The position numbers were made by a program, and so were the translations under genes. DNA of 17,192 nt, from NCBI GenBank assembly GCA_026987155.1, contig JALSNG010000025.1, positions 1 through 17,192 of the forward strand, read 5' to 3'. Source of the stretch: Thermococcus sp. (GTDB taxonomy: Archaea > Methanobacteriota_B > Thermococci > Thermococcales > Thermococcaceae). Shown in pieces: positions 6,421-13,239 of the stretch (the first letter of the stretch is position 1; each line of letters begins with the position of its first letter). The notes under the pieces were generated by a model. It saw only the letters and a list, made by a program, of their open reading frames with translations. It was not told the DNA's origin and did no database searches.

Positions 6421-7831
6421 GACTTCCCTGGTAGTTTTTTTAATCACATCCTTCTTTGTAACCCCCACTGTTTCAGCGGCTCCATCTATCCCTGGAGTCG
6501 GTGTATTTTTCTATCCATGGTACGGGCACTGGTATCATTGGAGGGGACTTGATAATTTCAATCCCCCGCAGAACTGGAGTTCACATTACGTTCCTGAAAT
6601 TCTACCCGGGGTTTATCTTCCGCAAGTTGAGCTCTATGATAGCAATGATACGAGGATAATTCTCTGGCAGTTGTACGAGATGAGAAACGCTCACGTTTCC
6701 TACGCCATATCCTCGTGGTGGGGGAGGGGAAGCTTTGAGGATGGTGTGTTTGAGCGGCTTTTGGAGGTTACCGAGAGCAACATAAGTCCCCACCCAAAGC
6801 TTAAGTGGTGCATAATTTATGAGCTTGAAGGTTACGGAGATCCTTCCGCCGAAAAGATTAGGGACGACCTCCTCTATCTGCTCCACAAGTATGCGTGGAG
6901 ACCAAGTTACCTCAAGGTCGACGGAAAACCTGTCTTTTTCGTTTACGCTGGCAAAAACGATACGGTTGAATACGCCCGAAAATGGTATCTGGTGAAGCAA
7001 TCCTTAAACAACAGTGTCTTTATAGTCCTAAAAGTCTTTCCAGGTTATAGGAAGTACTCATACTATGCCGACTCGTGGTTCCAGTACGCCCCTGCTCTAA
7101 GATTCGAAGTTCAGGAACCGTACTCTGGCTTTGTTTCGCCAGGATTTTGGAAACTGTGGAAAAACGAAGAGCCACCAGTACTTCGGAGGGATCCCAACGA
7201 GTTTGAGAAGGCACTTAAGCACCTTATCTCTTCCGACGTGGGAATAAAGACGGTGCAGACGTGGAACGAGTGGCATGAAGGTACTCAGGTTGAACCGGGA
7301 CAACTGGTCAGCGAGGCATGCGGTGCTTATTGCCCGCTTGATGGGTATGGGGAAGAGTACGTTAGGATTATGGGTTCCCTGATACCCAAAATCTACAGAT
7401 ACGAGCCGTCCCTCGAGATTAAACCGAACTTGGTTGTAAACGATACTCCTTTTATACAGCTTGTGGGGAGAGGATTTCCACCCCGCTCGACCGTGGAATT
7501 CCTTGTTGATGGAGAGCTCAATGTGACCTCCACCAGAGCTGGAGTGGATGGTTCATTCATATGGGATTTGCCGCCGGAAGATTTTCCTGAAGGGTTTCAT
7601 ATAATTGTGGCAAAAAGTAAGGGTTATGTGTCAGTTGCAGCCTTTTACAAGCCCCCAGTCAAGGTTCTCGTAAGGGAGAGCCGAGCGACTTTTACAACCA
7701 CGAGAGTATCTACAACAACTGTATGGGATAAAAGTTGTCGTGATGAAGCTTCAAGTTGGAAAATGCCAGCAATAATAATCATTTTCCTGATGGGGCTTGT
7801 TGCGTTACTTTGGAAATTAAGAAAAAGGTGA
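6389..7831 (+). CDS. Secreted membrane-anchored GH99-like glycoside hydrolase
   Basis: The protein has 480 residues. Start is GTG at 6389, 4 bases after GGGAGGAGA, inside the winged-helix gene. Residues 1-31 form a signal peptide (hydrophobic 13-24, cut near VSAA). Residues 36-340 are a GH99-like barrel: VFFYPWYGHWYH (39-50), YELEGYGDP (144-152) with acidic Glu145/Glu147, and the family signature TWNEWHEGTQVEP (291-303). GH99 enzymes are endo-alpha-1,2-mannosidases or mannanases, and related domains accompany polysaccharide synthesis. Residues about 343-422 look like an Ig-like beta domain, then a short Thr-rich linker (435-444) and a C-terminal membrane helix with basic tail (460-480). It should act on glycans at the cell surface. 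It converges on trmBL2 with a 1-bp gap. Confidence 0.85.
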   Translation: MRLRGNSGTFETSLVVFLITSFFVTPTVSAAPSIPGVGVFFYPWYGHWYHWRGLDNFNPPQNWSSHYVPEILPGVYLPQVELYDSNDTRIILWQLYEMRNAHVSYAISSWWGRGSFEDGVFERLLEVTESNISPHPKLKWCIIYELEGYGDPSAEKIRDDLLYLLHKYAWRPSYLKVDGKPVFFVYAGKNDTVEYARKWYLVKQSLNNSVFIVLKVFPGYRKYSYYADSWFQYAPALRFEVQEPYSGFVSPGFWKLWKNEEPPVLRRDPNEFEKALKHLISSDVGIKTVQTWNEWHEGTQVEPGQLVSEACGAYCPLDGYGEEYVRIMGSLIPKIYRYEPSLEIKPNLVVNDTPFIQLVGRGFPPRSTVEFLVDGELNVTSTRAGVDGSFIWDLPPEDFPEGFHIIVAKSKGYVSVAAFYKPPVKVLVRESRATFTTTRVSTTTVWDKSCRDEASSWKMPAIIIIFLMGLVALLWKLRKR

Positions 7832-7832
7832 A

Positions 7833-8627
7833 TCAGGCCTTCTTGGCCTTCTTCCAGTATTCCTTGAACTTGGTCTCAAAGAGCTCCTTTATCCTGAAGT
7901 CCTTTATCCATATCTGGGTTTCGTAGTTGAAGTAGCGAGCCGCCATGTCCTCGAGGGCGAAGAAGACTTCATCGTCGCATATCAGCATCGGCAGGTCAAT
8001 GCTGTCAATGACTTTGAGTTCGAGCTTCTTTGCCTTGTAGTAGTCCATTATCTTTGACGTGTTTATCCTCTGGAGTATTGGCTTGGTGACGAGAATCTTA
8101 ACCTTCACGCCGTTGTCTACGGCTTTTATGATATCGTTTTCGAGGTTGATGGCTATGTAACCATCATCTGCGAGGAGGATCTGCTCCTTGACTTCTTCAA
8201 ACATCTCTTTGGTCTTGAGGGTGGCGTTCCTTATTCCTCTGACAACCCAAACGCGCTCAACACCGTACTTTGGAATCTCCGTCTCAATTAGTGGGTTCAT
8301 GAGTTCAATGAGTTCCTCTTTGGCTTTCTTCTTGGCTTCGAGCTCTTCCGCAACGCGCTCCTGCCACTCTTCTATGAACTTCTCAAGGATGTTCTGTGGG
8401 TGAACCGGCCTGTACTTGTTGACCTTACCCGGCTGGCTGATGGCGAATCCCTTCTTTTCGAGGCTCCTGAGGACGTCGTAGGTCCTCGGCGCCGGAACTT
8501 CCGAGACGCTGGCCAGTTCCGCTGGGGTGAGGACGCCAAAACCGACTAATGCCACGTACGCCCTTGCCTCGTAGAGGTTCAACTCAAAGTGTTCCTGAAG
8601 GAGTTCCACCATTCTGTCCTTAACCAT
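7833..8627 (-). CDS. trmBL2: TrmB-family chromatin protein, TrmBL2 type
   Basis: A 264-residue protein with an N-terminal TrmB winged helix (15-75, with LTPAELASVSEVPAPRTYDV), a charged coiled coil (80-112) and a C-terminal domain (120-264) without the sugar-binding extension of TrmB/TrmBL1. This matches TrmBL2 of T. kodakarensis (TK0471 from memory), an abundant protein that coats double-stranded DNA as filaments and represses genes broadly. I choose ATG at 8627, since GGTGGT sits right before it and the product begins MVKDRMVELLQEHF, like the known protein; the frame is open to a GTG at 8642 that would add five residues. It lies downstream of reverse gyrase on the same strand with its own promoter. 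Confidence 0.93.
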   Translation of the reverse strand: MVKDRMVELLQEHFELNLYEARAYVALVGFGVLTPAELASVSEVPAPRTYDVLRSLEKKGFAISQPGKVNKYRPVHPQNILEKFIEEWQERVAEELEAKKKAKEELIELMNPLIETEIPKYGVERVWVVRGIRNATLKTKEMFEEVKEQILLADDGYIAINLENDIIKAVDNGVKVKILVTKPILQRINTSKIMDYYKAKKLELKVIDSIDLPMLICDDEVFFALEDMAARYFNYETQIWIKDFRIKELFETKFKEYWKKAKKA

Positions 8628-8672
8628 CTTTACCACCACCACATTTTCTACTTCAATATTGGGAATAAGGGC

Positions 8673-8681
8673 ATATAAATT
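8673..8681 (-). promoter_or_regulatory. trmBL2: TATA box of trmBL2
   Basis: The leftward strand reads AATTTATAT with A-rich sequence just upstream as a BRE. It lies 46-54 bp before the ATG at 8627, giving a predicted transcription start near 8650 and a leader of about 20-25 bases. A TSS near 8650 would also leave the alternative GTG at 8642 with almost no leader, which supports the ATG. Confidence 0.6.
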
Positions 8682-8721
8682 TTTTCCACGATCCCTTAGT
8701 TCCCGACATTATCATGGACCG

Positions 8722-8759
8722 ATACCCCGTTAATAACTCTCAGTGATATTATGGGGTAT
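8722..8759. repeat. Inverted repeat ATACCCC ... GGGGTAT
   Basis: Perfect 7-bp arms at 8722-8728 and 8753-8759 enclose 24 bp. They lie 40-85 bp upstream of the trmBL2 TATA box. The same half-site, in the opposite arrangement with a 2-bp spacer, covers the TATA box of the DUF4139 gene at 16528-16543. GGGGTAT also occurs by chance in coding sequence near 1958 and 2055, so regulatory meaning is only suggested. Confidence 0.35.
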
Positions 8760-8878
8760 GCATTCAAACGCAAGCCCCTTACCACGTCCATTGTTTTAAA
8801 TCTTTTGGTCACGGGAGAAACGAAATTTATTGCAAGAAATATTGGGAGGTCATAAAATCGGATAACCTGGTAAAACCT

Positions 8879-11800
8879 CTACGTTTCCTTCGGGAAGTGC
8901 CTCGTGAGCTCATGATATAGGCCTTCCAAGACCCCTTGGTAGTCCATACCCCCCTCCTCTATCAGATCCATGACCTCTTCGAGCTCCCTCGTCTTTTCTT
9001 CGCTGACGAGGTCCCTGTATTTTGTCATGAGGTAGTGGTAGACCTTTATGCCCTGCTCGGTTGGAACGAGTTTTTTCCTTCCCCTTGTCTCTATGACATA
9101 ATAGCGCCTTAACAGGGTCTCAACGATCTTTGCGTAGGTGGAAGGGCGTCCTATCTTGCGCTCCTTCATCAGCGCTATTATATCACCCTGTGTGTAGAGG
9201 GGAACCTTTGGCGCCTTCCACTTTTTGGCCTCGACGACTTTAAGCTTCTCCCCCGGTTCGAGATTTGGTAGCCTCCTGAAGGGGGGAGAACGGAGCTTTG
9301 TCCACCCATCCTCCACAACATCGATGTAGCCTTCTATCTCAGTCCTCCCAACGCCAGCATTAATAACCGCCCTCTCCATTAGGAGCTTTGCGGGTTTCAT
9401 CTGGCTCGTCATGAACCTTTTGAATATCATGTCGTAGAGGCGATAGTGGTTTCTTGTTAGATTCCTCGGGAGTTGCAGGACGCCATCGCGGATCAGTTGC
9501 ATTAGCCGTCCAGTGTCTATAGGTTTCGTGGGTCTTATGGCCTCGTGAGTTCCTTCTTCGCCCCATGGCCTCGGTTTGAAGTATTCTTCCCCAAGTTCCT
9601 GGGTTATGTACTCCTTCGCTATCTCTATTCCCGTGTTGCTGACGTGGGTGGAGTCGGTACGGTGATAGGTGATCAGTCCGAGCTCGAAAAGATCCTGCGC
9701 CAACCTCATAGTCTCCGGCGCCGAGAGCTTGAGGAATGTTGAAGCGTCCCTTAGCATGGCGTCGGTAGTGTATGGGGGCATTGGGTTGAGTTCCCTCTCT
9801 TCGAACTGGACCTCTTCCACCGTTACGTATTCTGGACTCTCTGTTTTTTTACCGTTCTTTCCGAGCTCTATCGTTACCTGTATCTCGTTTTCTAATTTAA
9901 GACCGAGGAAATAAGTTTCGCTTTTTGTGAACTCTTGGTACCTGTCTATTATCCAGCCGAGAACTGGAGTCTGGACTCGGCCGGCCGAGAGGTTGTGATT
10001 CTCAAAAACCCTCTGTAGCTCCTGACTCAGTTCAAAGCCTATCCATCTATCCTCTATTCTCCGGACGAGCTGTGCATTTACCCGTCCTTCGTTGACATCC
10101 CTCGCTTCCCTTATGGCCTTCATTATCGCCGGCCTCGTAACCTCATGGAACTCTATTCTTTTAATCGTGGGCGCGTAGGGGCTCAGCACGTTTCTTATGT
10201 CCCACGCTATTTTTTCTCCTTCAGTGTCCGGATCGGTAGCTATCAGTATCTCGTCTACTTCCTGGGCCAATTCCCTCATCGCCCTGACGTTATCGAGAGC
10301 GTCACGAACGTTTTTGCTTCCACAGCGCGGACAAATTCCTTTCTCCTCCCAGTCAACGAACTGGTGGCCGCAGTCGCGGCAGCGCTTGATGGTGTCGTAG
10401 ATGGGGATAAACTTCAGCATGTCGCCTTTCTCATCAACCAGAACTCCATGGTAGCCCTCGTTTGTTACGAGGTCGAACATGTGCCCACCGCTGGCAAGGA
10501 TAGTCAGCATCATGTCGCCGATGCTAACCTCGTAGGCAACGAGGTCACCTATCCTCGTCTTGCTCGGCTGGCCGAAGAAGTTGGCTATCGTACGCGCTTT
10601 GTTCGGACTCTCAACAATCATAAGGGAGGATTTGACGAGGTCCTTGACCTTGGCGCTTATCTTGCCCTCCATCACGAGGCGAACCTTTTCCCTGTCCTCG
10701 TCTATCTGCCTCAGAACCTCGTTGAGATTTAACTCCTCGAAAGGCATCATTTTGAACTCGGTGAAGCGCCAGCGCATCTGTCTTAACAAGCCGTTGAAGA
10801 CCTTTTCGTTGTCCACTATGAGAACGCTCAAACCTTTGGTGATTCCACCTGCAAAAAGTCTGCTCGTTCTTCCAGTGGCCTGGATGTAGGTCCTAACGTC
10901 GGGAATCTCGATGTACCACTTGCCCCCTTCTTCTTTCAGGCTGATGAACGGATCTTCGGCGAGCTTTCTGAGAACCTCCTCGTTCTTCAAAGCGTTCCTC
11001 AGGAACTCAACCAGCTCTCGAAAAACGCCGAGGACGTGGTTGTGAAAGCCGTTCTCTATCGGCAGCCCCTCGGCTAAAGCCTCCTCGATCTTGAGCAGTT
11101 CAAACTGGGGGATGTTCCTGATGAGCCTTCTCAGCCTCGCGTGAAGCCTTTCGGCAGTTTTCCTGTCCTCGTCGCTCAGAAAGTCCATTATCTCGCTGAG
11201 AAGACCTAAGGCCCGGTAGATTGTCGGCCTCTCAAGGTCTATTGAAAAGCGGAACTTGGGAACGCCGGTAAAGACCGCGTAGCGTATGAGGTGCGGTAAA
11301 TCAAGCCCCCGAACGAGTGAACCGTAATATGTGGCGGAACCTATGAGGTAATCCGCTTCGCCGTTCTCGAACTTCTCAATTGATTTCCTGTTCTTTGAGC
11401 TGACGAGCTCTACCCTGAAGCCCCTTTCACGGAGATAGCTGGCGAGCTCTTCGGCATAGCCCAGACCCTGGTCAATAGGCGTGAATATTATGCCACCCTT
11501 TCCGAGCATCTTAAGGAGTTCCTCGACGTGCTCCTTGACGTCTTTCGTAGGCTTAAGGTAGCTGTCAACGACGTTTCTGAGGGCGCTCCTTCCGCTCCCG
11601 ACTTCAAAGCCTAATAGCTCACGGTAGAGTTTTATCCTGTCGCCCCGGGCCGAACCTGTGGCGGATGCTATAACCAACTGGCCTATTCCGCTCCGTTTCT
11701 TGTAGTTCTCTATCTCATCCTGGATTTCGGATATCTTTTTGTTTAGCTCCCTGAGCCTCTCATCCCTGTCCTGGGCGCGGCCGTTTAGATATTTGCTCAT

Positions 11801-12553
11801 CTGCTTTTTCAGGCGGATTATCTCCCACGCCTTCTCTATTATCTCCTCGTTGAAGCCGAGGAGGAGAATGGAGCGGTCTATGTTCTTGCTGGCCTTTAGA
11901 AAAGCGTCAACATCATCGACGAATATGAAATCAAAGTGCCTGCCCTTCAGAACCTCGTCGAACTTCCTTGACAGCCACTGGGCACTGGTAATGAGTATCT
12001 GGTAGTCCTCGTTCTGGATTCTATCAATCATCTCCTTCTTTTCCTTTTTGCGGAGGTTGCCGTGGTAGTACGCCACTTTGAGTTCTATTCCTGTCCTTTC
12101 CAATATTTTTTCGATCTTTTTGGTTGTCTGGATGACGAGGGGTGTTGTGGGAACAACAACGTATGCTTTTTTCCCTTTGAGGGCGTACCAGACTGCCATG
12201 AAGGCCCCGAATGTGCTCTTCCCCATCCCGGTCGGGGCTATGATCGAGAAGCTCCTGCCCTTTAGGAGTCTCTTGACCCAGGTTCTCTGCGCGCTCCAGA
12301 AGGTAAAACCTGTAGCCTTCTCAAAGACTCCCTCGATTTCCCTAAGGCCCCTCTCAAGGTCATATATCTTCTCCCACTCCTTGAGGGTGCCTCTAAGCTG
12401 GAGGGCGTTTCTAACCGCCGTAACCAGGTCAAAATAAGAATCAGCGTGAGTGGTTTCGGCGAGGCACTCGTTGCAGGGATTTTTCAGATACAACCTCTCA
12501 TCGGAGATTTTACCGAGGCAGTTCGGGCACATATCCCGGTATATTGCCTTCAT
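8879..12553 (-). CDS. rgy: Reverse gyrase
   Basis: An ATP-dependent type IA topoisomerase of 1224 residues that introduces positive supercoils; it is the hallmark enzyme of hyperthermophiles. Order of parts: first zinc finger (Cys9, Cys12, Cys27, Cys30), helicase-like module with Walker A APTGMGKS (106-113), DDVD box (213-216), SATGS (297-301) and the second RecA domain ending near QATGRTSR (558-565). Then come the TOPRIM domain from IVESPNKA (646-653), an inserted second zinc finger (Cys725, Cys728, Cys741, Cys744), DPDTEGE (774-780), and the topoisomerase core with catalytic Tyr963 in ITYHRTDS and GTHEAIRPT. All key residues are present and no intein interrupts the motifs, although some Thermococcales rgy genes carry one. 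The start is ATG with GAGGGTGG upstream; its own TATA box overlaps the SWIM gene stop. Confidence 0.98.
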   Translation of the reverse strand: MKAIYRDMCPNCLGKISDERLYLKNPCNECLAETTHADSYFDLVTAVRNALQLRGTLKEWEKIYDLERGLREIEGVFEKATGFTFWSAQRTWVKRLLKGRSFSIIAPTGMGKSTFGAFMAVWYALKGKKAYVVVPTTPLVIQTTKKIEKILERTGIELKVAYYHGNLRKKEKKEMIDRIQNEDYQILITSAQWLSRKFDEVLKGRHFDFIFVDDVDAFLKASKNIDRSILLLGFNEEIIEKAWEIIRLKKQMSKYLNGRAQDRDERLRELNKKISEIQDEIENYKKRSGIGQLVIASATGSARGDRIKLYRELLGFEVGSGRSALRNVVDSYLKPTKDVKEHVEELLKMLGKGGIIFTPIDQGLGYAEELASYLRERGFRVELVSSKNRKSIEKFENGEADYLIGSATYYGSLVRGLDLPHLIRYAVFTGVPKFRFSIDLERPTIYRALGLLSEIMDFLSDEDRKTAERLHARLRRLIRNIPQFELLKIEEALAEGLPIENGFHNHVLGVFRELVEFLRNALKNEEVLRKLAEDPFISLKEEGGKWYIEIPDVRTYIQATGRTSRLFAGGITKGLSVLIVDNEKVFNGLLRQMRWRFTEFKMMPFEELNLNEVLRQIDEDREKVRLVMEGKISAKVKDLVKSSLMIVESPNKARTIANFFGQPSKTRIGDLVAYEVSIGDMMLTILASGGHMFDLVTNEGYHGVLVDEKGDMLKFIPIYDTIKRCRDCGHQFVDWEEKGICPRCGSKNVRDALDNVRAMRELAQEVDEILIATDPDTEGEKIAWDIRNVLSPYAPTIKRIEFHEVTRPAIMKAIREARDVNEGRVNAQLVRRIEDRWIGFELSQELQRVFENHNLSAGRVQTPVLGWIIDRYQEFTKSETYFLGLKLENEIQVTIELGKNGKKTESPEYVTVEEVQFEERELNPMPPYTTDAMLRDASTFLKLSAPETMRLAQDLFELGLITYHRTDSTHVSNTGIEIAKEYITQELGEEYFKPRPWGEEGTHEAIRPTKPIDTGRLMQLIRDGVLQLPRNLTRNHYRLYDMIFKRFMTSQMKPAKLLMERAVINAGVGRTEIEGYIDVVEDGWTKLRSPPFRRLPNLEPGEKLKVVEAKKWKAPKVPLYTQGDIIALMKERKIGRPSTYAKIVETLLRRYYVIETRGRKKLVPTEQGIKVYHYLMTKYRDLVSEEKTRELEEVMDLIEEGGMDYQGVLEGLYHELTRHFPKET

Positions 12554-12590
12554 TATCCCACCCTCTAAGTGGTATTCTGGATGTAGGGGG

Positions 12591-12598
12591 ATTTATAA
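12591..12598 (-). promoter_or_regulatory. rgy: TATA box of reverse gyrase, overlapping the SWIM gene stop codon
   Basis: The leftward strand reads TTATAAAT, 38-45 bp before the rgy ATG. The TAA in this box (12595-12593) is also the stop codon of the SWIM gene. A transcription start near 12568 leaves a leader of about 15 bases holding the GAGGGTGG ribosome binding site. The position is ideal for an independent rgy promoter, so rgy need not depend on read-through from the SWIM gene. Confidence 0.6.
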
Positions 12599-13141
12599 GG
12601 CTTTTTGAAACTTCTCTTTCACGGCCTTGAACATCTTTTCGAGCCTTTTGGTGAGCTCGTATTCTGGAAATACATGTCTGTATTCCTCAAGGAATTCTTC
12701 CAGTAGGTGGATTACTTCTGGCCTGCGGCTCTTTTCTGCAAGTCGTAGCGCTCTTATGAAGAGATTGGCGGCTTCGCTTCCACTCTCGTCGGCACTCAGC
12801 TGAAATCTCAGCTCCCTAAGGGTTACGTCGAGGGCAAGGGATGGAACTTCGCCTAAAAACTCAAGGGCGGTTGCCTCTGGAAACACCTCAGCGGTTTTGG
12901 ATATTGCCTCAAAGCATGCGCCTTTCTTATAGGCAATGAGGGTGGCCGCAACATGCTTGCAGTCTCCCCCGAGGGGGCAGGTGCAGAGGTTTTCTCCGCT
13001 CTCAAGGTTTATTTCAACGTGATAGGGATAACTCCCGAGAACCTTTGAGAAGAGTTTCTCCCCACTTTTTACAACCCAGAGAACCCTTCCTTTCCTGTAG
13101 TACTCTTCCCCCTTTTTCATAGTCCTCTCTTCAATCTGCAT
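12593..13141 (-). CDS. SWIM zinc-finger protein
   Basis: The protein has up to 182 residues. A SWIM motif CxCx(n)CxH is visible as Cys53, Cys55, Cys61, His63 (NLCTCPLGGDCKHVAA), preceded by the usual GEEYYRKGRV segment (11-20). The C-terminal half (100-182) is helical with no known motif. SWIM domains bind DNA or proteins; here it may relate to DNA metabolism, given reverse gyrase 39 bp downstream on the same strand, but that is inference. The start is uncertain: ATG at 13141 lies about 25 bp from the TATA box and would be nearly leaderless, while ATG at 13120 has GAGAGG well placed and gives 175 residues. Confidence 0.85.
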   Translation of the reverse strand: MQIEERTMKKGEEYYRKGRVLWVVKSGEKLFSKVLGSYPYHVEINLESGENLCTCPLGGDCKHVAATLIAYKKGACFEAISKTAEVFPEATALEFLGEVPSLALDVTLRELRFQLSADESGSEAANLFIRALRLAEKSRRPEVIHLLEEFLEEYRHVFPEYELTKRLEKMFKAVKEKFQKAL

Positions 13142-13162
13142 GGATTCCCTTGGATGGTCGTG

Positions 13163-13170
13163 GTTTTAAG
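13163..13170 (-). promoter_or_regulatory. TATA box of the SWIM gene
   Basis: The leftward strand reads CTTAAAAC, 22-29 bp before the ATG at 13141 and 43-50 bp before the ATG at 13120. The normal archaeal TATA-to-start spacing fits the shorter gene with a leader, or a leaderless longer gene. Confidence 0.45.
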
Positions 13171-13188
13171 TTTTTGGACTGGGTTAAC

Positions 13189-13198
13189 CTTATTTAGT
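13189..13198 (+). promoter_or_regulatory. Probable TATA region of the propeller gene with nearby inverted repeats
   Basis: The stretch CTTATTTAGT lies about 42-51 bp before the ATG at 13240. It is bordered by the 8-bp palindrome GGTTAACC (13182-13189) and the inverted repeat TTAAG-GT-CTTAA (13199-13210). These may be operators for the divergent promoters, or chance AT-rich symmetry. A GGGGGTGG ribosome binding site at 13228-13235 sets the start. Confidence 0.4.
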
Positions 13199-13239
13199 TT
13201 AAGGTCTTAACTTGTCCGTGTTGTCATGGGGGTGGAAGC

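Larger units (their letters stand above)
8628..8878. other. Intergenic region between reverse gyrase and trmBL2
   Basis: This 251-bp gap holds the trmBL2 promoter and an inverted repeat (ATACCCC at 8722-8728, GGGGTAT at 8753-8759). The only open frame noted is a 34-codon rightward one at 8751-8855, which I do not call. No RNA gene was recognised. The length is unusual for this tightly packed window and suggests a long regulatory region for the abundant chromatin protein. Confidence 0.6.

Noticed and set aside
5848..6468. 206-codon leftward open frame across the UPF0148 and winged-helix genes
   Set aside because: The rightward genes show zinc-ribbon and winged-helix motifs with coupled starts; the opposite frame is low-complexity and Ser/Leu/Pro-rich.
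8732..8748. Possible glycolytic regulator motif TATCAC-N5-GTGATA near trmBL2
   Set aside because: Only one half (GTGATA) is intact; the other hexamer, AATAAC, matches at 4 of 6 positions, and the neighbouring gene is not glycolytic.
8751..8855. 34-codon rightward open frame between reverse gyrase and trmBL2
   Set aside because: A weak GTGAT precedes the ATG, but the frame is short, overlaps the inverted repeat, and has no clear promoter or family. Conservation would be needed to call it.
10145..10732. 195-codon rightward open frame inside reverse gyrase
   Set aside because: Antisense to the conserved TOPRIM part of reverse gyrase; composition is that of a shadow frame.
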